Shown here piece by piece: positions 1 through 8,898 of a DNA stretch of 64,000 bases. Within the stretch, counting starts at the first letter, position 1. Each line of letters begins with the position of its first letter. The position numbers were made by a program, and so were the translations under genes. This DNA is from Roseivirga thermotolerans. GTDB lineage: Bacteria; Bacteroidota; Bacteroidia; Cytophagales; Cyclobacteriaceae. Under the pieces are notes generated by a model. That model was given only the letters and a program-made list of their open reading frames with translations, was not told the DNA's origin and did not search any database. The stretch covers positions 372,001-436,000 of the forward strand of contig NZ_BNAG01000004.1 of NCBI RefSeq assembly GCF_014653175.1, read 5' to 3'.

Positions 1-36
1 ATTTATGTATGAACACAGTTTTGTAAATTGTGAACC

Positions 37-1203
37 ATGAAACGTACCTTTATTAACCCTAGTTCAAGTGCTTTGGCCACGTTTTGCTTATTGCTGCTAC
101 TAAGTTGCAATGGCCAGGCTCAAACGAAGACTGACAATGAATATGCCGAAAGGCTGAAGCGAATTAACCTGCCCGAAGGTTTTGAGATATCTTATTATGC
201 CAAAAATATAGTAGACGCCCGCTCGTTGGCGCGCACCGAAGATGGACGAACCGTCTTTGTGAGCAACCGGAGAAGGAAGAATGTATATGCCCTGACCGAT
301 ACCAATGGTGACATGGTGCCAGACAAGATAGATACCATAGTGACGGGCTGGAACTCGCCCAATGGAGTGGCATACAAAGACGGTGATTTATATGTGGCGG
401 AAATTAACCGAATACATCGATTCCCTGATATTATAAACAACCTTGATCAGCCTAAGTCGGAGGTGATTTATGATGAATACCCTACCGATGGTCACCATGG
501 CTGGAAATTCATTGCCTTTGGCCCTGATGGCAAGTTGTATGTGCCTGTAGGGGCTCCTTGCAATGTTTGCGACAAAGAAGATGAAAACCCTGTATATGCG
601 ACTATTACCCGGATGAACCCTGATGGTTCCGGTATGGAAATTTATGCCAGGGGAGTAAGAAACACCGTGGGTTTTACCTGGCATCCACAAACCGGAGAAA
701 TGTGGTTTACCGATAATGGTAGGGATATGCTCGGTGACGATATACCGGCCTGCGAACTAAACCATGCTCCGCAAGAAGGCATTCATTTTGGCTTTCCTTT
801 TTGGCATCAGGGCGATATTCCCGATCCGGAGTTTGGTAAGAAGTTTCCGCGTAGTCAGTTCAAAGAACCGGCCTATAAGTTTGAACCTCATAGTGCTCCG
901 CTTGGGCTCCGGTTTTATCAAGGAAATATGTTCCCTTCCCAATACAAGAACAATCTGATTGTCGCCCAGCACGGTTCGTGGAACAGGTCTCAGGAAGCCG
1001 GCCATATCGGATATCAATTGCGATTTGTACAAATCGAAAACGACAAAGTGGTAAAGAGCGAAATCTTTGCTGATGGCTGGCTTGACAAAGAAAAGAACCA
1101 GGGATGGGGCAAGCCGGTAGATGTGCTGGAAATGCCCGATGGCTCACTTTTGGTTTCAGACGACATTAATCATTGCATCTATAGAATCACCTACAAGCAA
1201 TAG
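37..1203 (+). CDS. PQQ-dependent sugar (sorbosone) dehydrogenase family lipoprotein
   Basis: The 388-residue product starts with a lipoprotein signal whose lipobox ends LLSC at Cys24, so it should be anchored in the envelope facing the periplasm. The rest is a six-bladed beta-propeller of the soluble glucose/sorbosone dehydrogenase family. Seen motifs are HGWKFIAFGPDGKLY, RNTVGFTWHP, WFTDNGRD and QHGSWNR, which are typical of this family, where they surround the PQQ and sugar site. Known members oxidise aldoses or sorbosone with PQQ; the actual substrate here is unknown. No PQQ biosynthesis gene is in the window. It is closed by a strong terminator and appears monocistronic. Confidence 0.85.
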   Translation: MKRTFINPSSSALATFCLLLLLSCNGQAQTKTDNEYAERLKRINLPEGFEISYYAKNIVDARSLARTEDGRTVFVSNRRRKNVYALTDTNGDMVPDKIDTIVTGWNSPNGVAYKDGDLYVAEINRIHRFPDIINNLDQPKSEVIYDEYPTDGHHGWKFIAFGPDGKLYVPVGAPCNVCDKEDENPVYATITRMNPDGSGMEIYARGVRNTVGFTWHPQTGEMWFTDNGRDMLGDDIPACELNHAPQEGIHFGFPFWHQGDIPDPEFGKKFPRSQFKEPAYKFEPHSAPLGLRFYQGNMFPSQYKNNLIVAQHGSWNRSQEAGHIGYQLRFVQIENDKVVKSEIFADGWLDKEKNQGWGKPVDVLEMPDGSLLVSDDINHCIYRITYKQ

Positions 1204-1226
1204 ACCGGTTAAAGTAAAAGAATTGG

Positions 1227-1269
1227 AAAGGCCGTCTCAAAAGAATAATTAGTTTTGGGTCGGCCTTTT
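1227..1269 (+). terminator. Rho-independent terminator after the sugar dehydrogenase gene
   Basis: AAAGGCCG pairs with CGGCCTTTT, and the stem continues inward with CTCAAAA against TTTTGGG (one G-T wobble), followed by a T run. It lies just after the stop at 1203 and before the ABC gene. Confidence 0.7.
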
Positions 1270-1283
1270 CTATTGCCCTTAAA

Positions 1284-2255
1284 ATGCTCAAAATAACGCA
1301 TCTTCATAAAAAATACCCTGGCGAAAGTTTAGGTGCTGTGGTAGATGTTTCGTTTGAAATGAGCGGACAAGAAGTGCTGGCTATTGTTGGTAGAAGTGGG
1401 TCCGGGAAAAGCACTTTGCTGCGTATGATTGCAGGGCTCGCTAAGCCCGATTCGGGCACTATCGCATTTCGTGGCGAACCGCTCAAAGATCCTGAAGAAC
1501 AGTTGATTGCCGGCCACGATAAAATTAAAATGGTTTTTCAGGATTTTCAGGTAAAGCCCAATATGACTGTTGCCGAAAATGTGCGCTACAAGCTGTTACA
1601 TTTTACCGGGCAGTTTCAGCAAGAGCGAACTAATGAGTTGCTCGAAATGTGTGGGCTGGTGAGCCTGGCTTCTAAAATGCCTCATGAACTGAGTGGCGGA
1701 CAACAACAAAGGCTCTCTTTGGCCAGGGCATTGGCCGATGATCCTGAACTGCTGGTAATGGATGAGCCTTTCAGCAATTTGGACCCCATCATTAAACAAG
1801 ATCTCCTTTTGGAACTGACGGACATTGTGCGCAAAGAAGGTATAGGTCTTATATTGGTGAGTCATGATGTTCAGGATGCTTTGCTAATAGCCGATAGAAT
1901 AGCCTATCTGGAAGACGGTAAGCTCTTACAAATGGACTCTCCTAAAGTTATTTATCGTCATCCTGCTACCTTAGCCATAGCACAGTTTTTTGGGAGGGTA
2001 AATAATGTTTCTGCCCTTATGAATAAGAAAAATACCTTTGTTCGGGCGGAAGATGTACATGTACATGTTGAAGGAGCTTCTCAGGCTTTGTCTATAACGG
2101 CAATGGTACAAAGCTGTCGTTTTTTGGGGTCAAGGTATTTGGTTACAGCTCAGAGTGGCGACACCAATCTATCACTGTATCATAGTCATACGTTAAAAAC
2201 AGGCCAAAAAATAGCACTCCGTATAGACCAATCATGTGTACTACATTTTTCTTGA
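1284..2255 (+). CDS. ABC transporter ATP-binding protein (FbpC/PotA-like)
   Basis: A 323-residue cytoplasmic ATPase. Walker A is GRSGSGKS at about residues 36-43, followed by a Q-loop (VFQDFQ), the signature LSGGQQQR, Walker B (LLVMDEPF) and the switch histidine (LVSHD). About 90 residues after the ATPase domain look like a TOBE-type regulatory domain, as in importers of iron, polyamines or oxyanions. No permease or substrate-binding gene is adjacent, so it is an orphan ATPase here and its substrate cannot be stated. The start is the first ATG after the upstream terminator. Confidence 0.85.
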   Translation: MLKITHLHKKYPGESLGAVVDVSFEMSGQEVLAIVGRSGSGKSTLLRMIAGLAKPDSGTIAFRGEPLKDPEEQLIAGHDKIKMVFQDFQVKPNMTVAENVRYKLLHFTGQFQQERTNELLEMCGLVSLASKMPHELSGGQQQRLSLARALADDPELLVMDEPFSNLDPIIKQDLLLELTDIVRKEGIGLILVSHDVQDALLIADRIAYLEDGKLLQMDSPKVIYRHPATLAIAQFFGRVNNVSALMNKKNTFVRAEDVHVHVEGASQALSITAMVQSCRFLGSRYLVTAQSGDTNLSLYHSHTLKTGQKIALRIDQSCVLHFS

Positions 2256-2378
2256 TTTAAACGATATATGAAAGATTTTTAATATCTTGGCCTTATGTTC
2301 AGCAATGAACATCCTCGACTACCATCAACGTTGCGACTGACCTGTCGTTATTTTTGTATTCAACTATCAGACCTTAAT

Positions 2379-4442
2379 ATGAAACGATCATTATTGACCT
2401 TAATGATTTTCAGCCTTATCGGAATAGCGAGTCTTCAGGCACAAAACCTGAACAAAGTGTATGGAGCTATGGCTGAAGAAGACTGGGAGGTGGCTCTACA
2501 AGAGTTAGAACCCATATTAGCCAAGAAAAAGAAAAATTATGAAGCCATGTGGCTGGCTGGTATTTGTCATACCAAGCGCTATCGCATGGACAAGGCCTTT
2601 GAGCTCTTTAAAGAAGCCTTGCCATTGGCAGAAGAGCTCCCTTACTTTTGGATTCCTTATGCCGAGGCCTATCTGGTAGCCGAGCGAGTAGACGATGCAG
2701 AAAGAACTCTGCGCAGACTGAATGTAAATTCGTTGGAAGATGCTGATCAGGCTGACTGGTATGCACTTTTTAATAAAATTCAGAATGCCAGAAAGTATTT
2801 GTCCAACCCAAAAGACATTATCATTAAAAACCTGGGGCCTAATGTAAACACAGAGGGCAACGAATACTCTCAGGTGGTTACGGCCAATCAAATGGGAATT
2901 TACTTTACGGCCAGAAGAGACGGACTCGGTAAAATTGCCGATGATGGTGAAAACTACGAGATGGTGATGACTGCTGAAATGGACGACTTGGACAAGTGGA
3001 AGAAAGACCGCCCCTTAGATGGCTTCTCGGCCAGAGATGCCAATGAAGCACCGGTGCAGCTGACAAATGGCGACAGTACTTTGCTTACCTTTCTGGATGA
3101 AGACCTTTACATTTCGTACCGACAGGCCGATGGTACCTGGGGTAAGCGGCAGCCATTGCCCATCAACACCAATAAGTGGGACTCTCATGCCTTTCTGTAT
3201 AACAACGGAAACTCAATGATTTATGCCTCGAGCTTTGGCAATGACGATGAAAACTCTGACCTATATATTGTGCATAAGAATGCCGATGGCTCATGGACCA
3301 AGCCTTATTTTATAGAAGAACTTAATACGCCTGAGCGTGAAGACGCTCCCTTTGTGGCCGAAGATGGAACCCTTTACTTTTCTTCCCAAGGACACGACTC
3401 CATGGGAGGGTATGATATTTTTTCCACTCGTTTAGATAGCGCCACGGGTAAGTTTTCTGAGCCCCAAAACATGGGAGCCCCAATTAACCTACCTAACGAT
3501 GACACCTTCTTTACACTTTATGGTAAGAACGCATATCTGTCGTCCAGTCGCCCGGATGGCTACGGACAAGTAGATATTTACCGAATCATCATGTTCAACA
3601 AGTCACAACTTCAGGGCAAACTGCTAGACTGTGATAACGAAACGCCTGTAGCCTATGCGGAAATAAAGGTAACGACTGAAGATGGTGACGAGCTAACCAC
3701 TACCACTGACGAATACGGAGTGTATAAAATGGTAATGCCTATTGAGCGAGACTTTACGCTTAGCGTTTCTAAAGACGATGAGGTACTCTACGAAAAGGAG
3801 CATGCTATTCGCGTGTTGTTTAGAGACGAATTTGATGTAGAGCAAGACTTTTATATTGGATGCGACAGGGTAGAGAAAGAGATTTATGTAAAAATGATCA
3901 ACAGCTTTGACCTGGATCCAACCAACGTTCCTGTACCTCCGGTTTCTACAGAAGGAGTTCAGCCTGTGGTAGAAGAAGAGGAAGAGCCGATAGTTGAAGT
4001 GATAGCCGAAGACCCCGTTGTGCCAGACCCACCGGTAGTAGAAGAAAAAACCGAAGCATTGCCTCCGGCTGTTACGCCTGAGAACATTGAGCTACCAATG
4101 GTTTACTTCGACTTCGATAAACATAACATCAAGTCGGAATTCTTTAAACGACTGGATGAGGCGGCTGAGCTATTGGTACGAAGAAGAGACCTTAGAATAA
4201 TGGTAGCCGGTCATACGGATGCCTATGGTACCAACCCATATAACGTAGCTCTTGGCCGAAGAAGGTACACAGAAGTATACAATTACCTTATCAATAAAGG
4301 AGTGAACCCGGAGCAGCTAGAGACCAAAACCTTTAGTGAAGATATTCCTGTGGCCTCTAACCGTACAGTACAGGGTAGGGCATTTAACAGAAGGGTAGAA
4401 CTTTACTTTATTGATGAAGATGGAAATAGAGTAGACTACTAG
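2379..4442 (+). CDS. OmpA family protein with TPR, PD40 propeller and carboxypeptidase-regulatory-like domains (PorE-like)
   Basis: I place the start at 2379 because a clean signal peptide (MKRSLLTLMIF...LQAQ) begins there; the upstream in-frame extension is unlikely to be translated. The mature protein runs as follows: TPR-like helices (about 25-140), WD40/PD40 beta-propeller repeats (about 170-430), a carboxypeptidase-regulatory-like fold (about 440-530), a Pro/Glu-rich linker, and an OmpA C-terminal peptidoglycan-binding domain (VYFDFDKHNI, GHTDAYG, NRRVEL). This is the order described for PorE of the type IX secretion system. Bacteroidota carry several such paralogs, so a secretion role is plausible but unproven. 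It likely links outer membrane and peptidoglycan. Confidence 0.85.
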   Translation: MKRSLLTLMIFSLIGIASLQAQNLNKVYGAMAEEDWEVALQELEPILAKKKKNYEAMWLAGICHTKRYRMDKAFELFKEALPLAEELPYFWIPYAEAYLVAERVDDAERTLRRLNVNSLEDADQADWYALFNKIQNARKYLSNPKDIIIKNLGPNVNTEGNEYSQVVTANQMGIYFTARRDGLGKIADDGENYEMVMTAEMDDLDKWKKDRPLDGFSARDANEAPVQLTNGDSTLLTFLDEDLYISYRQADGTWGKRQPLPINTNKWDSHAFLYNNGNSMIYASSFGNDDENSDLYIVHKNADGSWTKPYFIEELNTPEREDAPFVAEDGTLYFSSQGHDSMGGYDIFSTRLDSATGKFSEPQNMGAPINLPNDDTFFTLYGKNAYLSSSRPDGYGQVDIYRIIMFNKSQLQGKLLDCDNETPVAYAEIKVTTEDGDELTTTTDEYGVYKMVMPIERDFTLSVSKDDEVLYEKEHAIRVLFRDEFDVEQDFYIGCDRVEKEIYVKMINSFDLDPTNVPVPPVSTEGVQPVVEEEEEPIVEVIAEDPVVPDPPVVEEKTEALPPAVTPENIELPMVYFDFDKHNIKSEFFKRLDEAAELLVRRRDLRIMVAGHTDAYGTNPYNVALGRRRYTEVYNYLINKGVNPEQLETKTFSEDIPVASNRTVQGRAFNRRVELYFIDEDGNRVDY

Positions 4443-4464
4443 TCTTTGCTTATATTGATTCATG

Positions 4465-4516
4465 GAGAGGCTGTCTGAAACGCTCGAATAGGCGCGAAAG
4501 ACAGCCTCTCTTTTTA
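4465..4516. terminator. Bidirectional terminator between convergent genes
   Basis: A perfect 12-bp inverted repeat, GAGAGGCTGTCT against AGACAGCCTCTC, is followed by a T run on the plus side. It sits between the OmpA gene (ending 4442) and the convergent gene ending at 4518. Confidence 0.75.
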
Positions 4517-4517
4517 T

Positions 4518-5021
4518 TTACTTAATACGCTTATAGAATATCCGCCAGTTGAGCGTCCAGGTTTTGCCTCCATCGGTGGTTCTTTCCCAGTCCCAGGTAA
4601 AGGAATCTTCAGTGAAATTGTAAAAGACCATCCTTGATTGCGTGGTTTGGCCATTAATGGTTTGGGAGGCGGTGCTGAAAATTTTGCGATCACCTTCCAC
4701 AGAGCCTGTGAAAATCAGATTACCACCCTGATTGTCCATCCACGTCTGATGCCAGGTGGAAGTATTGGGGTTAAACACAGAAATGCTGGTACCCTGAAAG
4801 CCTGCCAATTGGCCTTTGGTGGCCGAAAAATTTTCGTGCAACACTTTGCCTCCGGATATTCTGTTGATCACGTTGGTGCCACTACCGGCCTGACCGTTGG
4901 CATCGGTCCAACGAAGTTCCCAGGTGCCTTCCCAAAAATCGAATGTAGAAGCATCTATATTTTGGGCTTCAGCCACAAAAGCAGACACAGCCAGGCTGAG
5001 AATGATGATGAGTTTTTTCAT
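4518..5021 (-). CDS. Secreted DUF1579-like small protein
   Basis: A 167-residue protein with an N-terminal signal peptide ending near VAEAQ. The mature part holds repeated short beta-strand stretches beginning FDFWEGTWEL and ending in WRIFYKRIK. The opening FDFWEGTW motif and size match DUF1579-type lipocalin-like beta-barrels of unknown function. It is probably periplasmic or extracellular. It stands 35 bases from the next minus-strand gene upstream of it and may share its transcript. I cannot assign a ligand. Confidence 0.65.
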   Translation of the reverse strand: MKKLIIILSLAVSAFVAEAQNIDASTFDFWEGTWELRWTDANGQAGSGTNVINRISGGKVLHENFSATKGQLAGFQGTSISVFNPNTSTWHQTWMDNQGGNLIFTGSVEGDRKIFSTASQTINGQTTQSRMVFYNFTEDSFTWDWERTTDGGKTWTLNWRIFYKRIK

Positions 5022-5056
5022 GCTTTTTTAAACCCATTATAGGGCCTTTGAGGGTT

Positions 5057-6106
5057 TTATTCGGCAAATCCGATCATATTTTCCCTGTTTTGTGCCTTGC
5101 CTATTCTTTCGCGATAAAGAGATGGAGATATACCCTCATGTTTTTTAAAGGCATTGAGAAAGCTGGTTTTATTATTGAAGCCGCTTTCCAGGGCAATGGC
5201 CAGAAGCTTTTCATTTCGGTTTTGTAAATAGCAATCCTTAATCAGTTGCTTGGCCTTGGCTATCCGCCAGGTATTAACATAGTCGTTGAAGTTTTGTTGC
5301 TTCATGGTGTTCACTGCTTCTGAGAGGTGGTGGGCACTTAAGTTTAAAGATTCGGCCAGGTCGGAGAGCTTCAGGTGGCCATCTAAGTAAGGAGAGTTGT
5401 TTTGCATGTGTTCATCAAGTCTTTTTATGAGCTGCTCGCGCATGGTAACTGAGAGTCCCGAGTGTTCATACTTTTCAATAGTTTGACGCTGTTCAGGAGG
5501 AAGTTGAATAAACTGATACCCTATGTAATAGACGCAAATGGCCATGCTGAGTGAAACGGCATAGTCATAGGCCGGTACAAGCCGGCCCGTCCATACCAAT
5601 AGGTAATAGATAGAAAAGCTAATAGAGTATATCAGGAACAAGTAACCATAAACGCTGTTCTTCGGTTTGTTAGTGTGCAGTATTGCAATGCTGTAGCTCA
5701 GGTTCTGAAGAAGTTGCAAAGCAATAAGTGCCAATCCCATTATGGGCCATAATGATGAGCCAGCAAAGACCAAAAACAACAGACAGGCGAGAATAAAAGG
5801 TAAAAAGTGAAGCCATTGAGTTTTTTGTTTGAACTGACTTTGGGCCGATAAGTGCATCCATAACAACGGTCCTAACAATAAGGTCAGGTACTGAAGAAGC
5901 CCCATCCATGTAGGTAGTTTCGGGGTAACTTTCAACCAAAACAGCAAGTAGTAGCCTAACAAGAGAGTGAAGCAAAGTACAAAGGCTCCTAACCAATGGT
6001 AACTATTGGACTTACGGCTTTTTACAACCAGTGCCAGTCCGAGCACGGTTCCCTGGCACAGGGTAGCACTAAATAATACCAACCAAAGAGTGGGCATAGC
6101 ATACAT
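5057..6106 (-). CDS. Membrane-bound AraC family transcriptional regulator
   Basis: A 349-residue protein with about seven hydrophobic segments in the first 200 residues and an AraC-type double helix-turn-helix at the end (LSDLAESLNLSAHHLSEAVN, then ALESGFNNKTSFLNAFKK and SPSLYRER). Such membrane-sensor/AraC fusions are common in Bacteroidota; the ligand is unknown. It may control the small secreted protein just downstream (4518-5021), judged only from position. The DNA-binding domain lacks the typical cupin sensor and instead follows the membrane domain. Confidence 0.8.
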   Translation of the reverse strand: MYAMPTLWLVLFSATLCQGTVLGLALVVKSRKSNSYHWLGAFVLCFTLLLGYYLLFWLKVTPKLPTWMGLLQYLTLLLGPLLWMHLSAQSQFKQKTQWLHFLPFILACLLFLVFAGSSLWPIMGLALIALQLLQNLSYSIAILHTNKPKNSVYGYLFLIYSISFSIYYLLVWTGRLVPAYDYAVSLSMAICVYYIGYQFIQLPPEQRQTIEKYEHSGLSVTMREQLIKRLDEHMQNNSPYLDGHLKLSDLAESLNLSAHHLSEAVNTMKQQNFNDYVNTWRIAKAKQLIKDCYLQNRNEKLLAIALESGFNNKTSFLNAFKKHEGISPSLYRERIGKAQNRENMIGFAE

Positions 6107-6229
6107 AACCTTAATTTATGACATGGCAGTTGGAGCTAATGTCAGAAAGCTCATGGCATTGAGTCCGACCTTTGGCCAAGTTACCTGTTCAAGCCAATGT
6201 TTAAGGTAATTATAAATGAGCAATTATGC

Positions 6230-7102
6230 TCAGACCCTCACCAGAGGAAGGGTGGAGCAGCGTAGCAAACCGCTCAACTTTGAGGTTTCAAAGTATTTCA
6301 CTTTATGGCATGTGATACCCCGGGCTTCGAGTTCAGAGATGAGCCTTGTAAAACCTTTCTCTATTAACACATCGTTTGGTCCAATGGAGAAAATATTAGG
6401 GAACATGAGGTTCTTCTCTTCCTGGTCGATGCGGATAAGGTTATCTGTGCCAAACAGGTCGTAGATTATTTCGGGTTTGTGTACAAAGCCCTCTTCATAA
6501 AAAATGGCATACTTTTCACCCACTGGCTGAAAAGCACAGTCCAGGTGCAGAATATTTACTTTGGGGTCGTCACTCACAACAAGCTCCAGTGCATGAAAGG
6601 TTTTGTTAGGAAACTGATCTTTCAGATAGTCAAATCCTTTTCTGTTTGTGCGCTTACTAATGCCAACAAAGACATGGTTTCCGTGAACCAGAACATCGCC
6701 CCCTTCTATAGTGGCACCATCCGGTATCCGTACTATTTTTTCGGGATTGAACTGGCTCATAATACGTTCAATGCCTTTAATTTCTCCCTGCCTAAGTGGT
6801 TCTTTCATATTGGCGATCACAAATCTGTCGTCAATCACAAAACCAATATCCCGGGTGAAAATTTGTTTCTTCTCTTTTAGATTGTCTGGCTGAAGCACCT
6901 CCACACCGGCTTTTTCCAGAGCCAGTTTTGCCTCATTTATTTCCTCCTCAATATCTTCCGGTTTGGGGTAAGTGCCTTGTTGCTTATGCATTTTGGCTAC
7001 CGGATTAATCTCATAAGGCTCTCCCTGGTCGGTGCCAATGCCCAAAATAACGGTTTTTAGTTGGGCTGTTTCGCTGGTGATATTGAGTGGTATGTAATTC
7101 AA
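6230..7102 (-). CDS. Arginine deiminase / dimethylarginine dimethylaminohydrolase-like enzyme
   Basis: A 290-residue guanidino-modifying enzyme of the amidinotransferase fold. Visible active-site motifs are TRDIGFV (acidic residue), IEGGDVLV, HLDCAF (the His-x-Asp pair) and RCSTLPLVR near the C-terminus with the catalytic cysteine. In this superfamily the Cys attacks a guanidinium carbon and the His/acid pair assists, giving citrulline plus ammonia or an amine. Substrate (arginine, methylarginine or other) cannot be settled by sequence reading alone. It lies 61 bases downstream of the exporter gene on the same strand and may be co-transcribed with it. Confidence 0.8.
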   Translation of the reverse strand: MNYIPLNITSETAQLKTVILGIGTDQGEPYEINPVAKMHKQQGTYPKPEDIEEEINEAKLALEKAGVEVLQPDNLKEKKQIFTRDIGFVIDDRFVIANMKEPLRQGEIKGIERIMSQFNPEKIVRIPDGATIEGGDVLVHGNHVFVGISKRTNRKGFDYLKDQFPNKTFHALELVVSDDPKVNILHLDCAFQPVGEKYAIFYEEGFVHKPEIIYDLFGTDNLIRIDQEEKNLMFPNIFSIGPNDVLIEKGFTRLISELEARGITCHKVKYFETSKLSGLLRCSTLPLVRV

Positions 7103-7163
7103 TGTTGTCCTTTTTTGCTGCTAATTTACTCAAGTAGCCTCCTCAGACCAACCTTTAGGCCAT

Positions 7164-8405
7164 TTAAACTGATTCGGCCGATGGCTTGTCAGTCTTTGGT
7201 TCTTTGGCTTGCTTAAGTACGCGAGAAGCTAATAGCCAGCAAATCAGAGCGAACAATGCACCCAGAGCAAAGGCCGCTCCGGGAAAGTAATAATCTGGTT
7301 TAGTAAAATAATAGAAGGTTTCGCCCATCATGGAAGGCCCAAAGATGGCTGCAAGACTCATCAGACTGGTGATTCCTCCCTGTAGTTCTCCCTGTTCGTT
7401 ACGGGGTACTTGATTAGACATAAAGGCCTGAATGGTTGGCCCGGCCAAACCTCCCAATACGTAGACAATCAGAAAGCCATAGAGCATGGTAGTGGTTGTA
7501 GTGATAGCAAAGAGGGCCAATCCGGCACATGTAAAAAATAAACCCAGGTGCACGGTTTTCTTGTATCCCAATTTTAGAGTTAAGTTGCCTATGAGGCCAG
7601 CCTGAACAATGGCGACTAATACGCCCACCACACTCAGTGAAAAGCCTATGTCGCTGCTTTCCCAATCAAACATTTCAGCTCCAAAATAAGACCAGGTGGA
7701 TTGTACGGAGTGTGAGGCTATGTATAAGAAAAACAGAGCAAGAGCAAAACCAAAAACGATGCGGTTCTTTTTTAGCTGCCTGAGCGACCCCAAAGGGTTA
7801 GCCCGTTTCCAGTTAAAGGCTCTTCTTTCTTCTTTTGGCAGCGATTCGGGGAGTATAAAGAGGCCATAGAGAAAATTAATGAGTGTAAGACCGGCTGCCA
7901 CAAAGAAGGGAGTACGTAGTCCATAGCTGCCGAGATAGCCGCCTATGGCCGGGCCAATAATAAAACCCAAAGCAAAAGCAGCTCCCAGTAATCCGTAATT
8001 TCGAGCTCGCTTTTCGGGTGGGCTGATATCGGCCATATAGGCATAAGCGGTAGTAAAACTTGCTCCACAAATGCCAGCTATAAATCGCCCCACAAAGAAC
8101 AACAATATGGTAGGAGCCATGGCCAGGAACAAGTAGTCTATTCCAAGGCCGAATAAGGCAATTAGCAATACCGGTCTCCGGCCATACTTATCACTCAAAC
8201 TGCCGAGAATGGGAGCACAAATGAATTGCATTAAGGCATATACAGTTACCAGCCGAGTACCCACCCTTGAAGCTTCACCATATGTCAGGTTGCCCAGTTC
8301 TTTAAACAAATCAGGGAAAATAGGGATAACCAACCCCAAGCCGATGATATCGATGAGAACAACTGCAAAAATGAATCCGAGAGCGGGTGTACGTTGTCTG
8401 GTCAT
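7164..8405 (-). CDS. TCR/Tet family MFS transporter
   Basis: A 413-residue protein with twelve predicted membrane segments. MFS motif A is seen as GSLSDKYGRRPVLL after the second segment, and the N-terminal FIFAVVLIDIIGLGLVIPIFPDL and AYMADISPPEKRARNYGLLGAAFALGFIIGPAIGG-type regions are characteristic of TetA-like proton antiporters. Family members export tetracyclines or other hydrophobic compounds; the substrate here is unknown and no TetR-type regulator is beside it. No truncation is seen. Confidence 0.85.
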   Translation of the reverse strand: MTRQRTPALGFIFAVVLIDIIGLGLVIPIFPDLFKELGNLTYGEASRVGTRLVTVYALMQFICAPILGSLSDKYGRRPVLLIALFGLGIDYLFLAMAPTILLFFVGRFIAGICGASFTTAYAYMADISPPEKRARNYGLLGAAFALGFIIGPAIGGYLGSYGLRTPFFVAAGLTLINFLYGLFILPESLPKEERRAFNWKRANPLGSLRQLKKNRIVFGFALALFFLYIASHSVQSTWSYFGAEMFDWESSDIGFSLSVVGVLVAIVQAGLIGNLTLKLGYKKTVHLGLFFTCAGLALFAITTTTTMLYGFLIVYVLGGLAGPTIQAFMSNQVPRNEQGELQGGITSLMSLAAIFGPSMMGETFYYFTKPDYYFPGAAFALGALFALICWLLASRVLKQAKEPKTDKPSAESV

Positions 8406-8460
8406 AAAAAACGAAAGGGTGAATTTACAGCTTTGAATTCAATTAATGAGAAGGTGGGCT

Positions 8461-8898
8461 TTAGGAAGGAGAAAGTACTTTTCTAGTTACCAACCATTCC
8501 GTTATGGCTGCATGGTTTTGCCGGTGATTTTTCCAGATGGTTTCACACCACTTTCTAATGGCGGCATCTCTTTCTTTTCCTTCTTTTACCTTTAAAATTT
8601 CGCCCACAGAAAAGTTCACTTTCGATTTTGGCAGTAATAACTGCGGCCAATTGCTTTTGTCTTTGCTTAAAAATACGTGGACATTCTGCACTTCTTTACC
8701 AGTAAACCCATGCTCCAGATACAGGCACAAACCCAATAAACCGTAAACCAATTTTATGGTTTTGGTTGATTCATTGGCGTGTTGAACGGCAAAAGCATCT
8801 ACTATATGCTGATGGATAAAATATGCCTGGTTGGAGTGCGCCAGGGTGTAAAACGAGAGTTCATGAAAAAGATCTTCTTCGTTGGGCATATCAGGCAA
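8461..8898 (-). CDS. DUF5946 family protein
   Basis: A 145-residue soluble protein, mostly helical, with no signal peptide. It opens with a short stretch (LFHELSFYTLAHSNQAYFIHQHIVDAFA) resembling the DUF5946 family, whose function is unknown. Its first bases overlap the end of the TruA-like gene by 8 bases, so the two are very likely translated from one message. There is no clear link in function between them. Confidence 0.7.
   Translation of the reverse strand: MPDMPNEEDLFHELSFYTLAHSNQAYFIHQHIVDAFAVQHANESTKTIKLVYGLLGLCLYLEHGFTGKEVQNVHVFLSKDKSNWPQLLLPKSKVNFSVGEILKVKEGKERDAAIRKWCETIWKNHRQNHAAITEWLVTRKVLSPS

Noticed and set aside
4638-5042. Plus-strand ORF opposite the DUF1579-like gene
   Set aside because: The minus-strand frame has a signal peptide and family motif; the plus-strand frame has neither.
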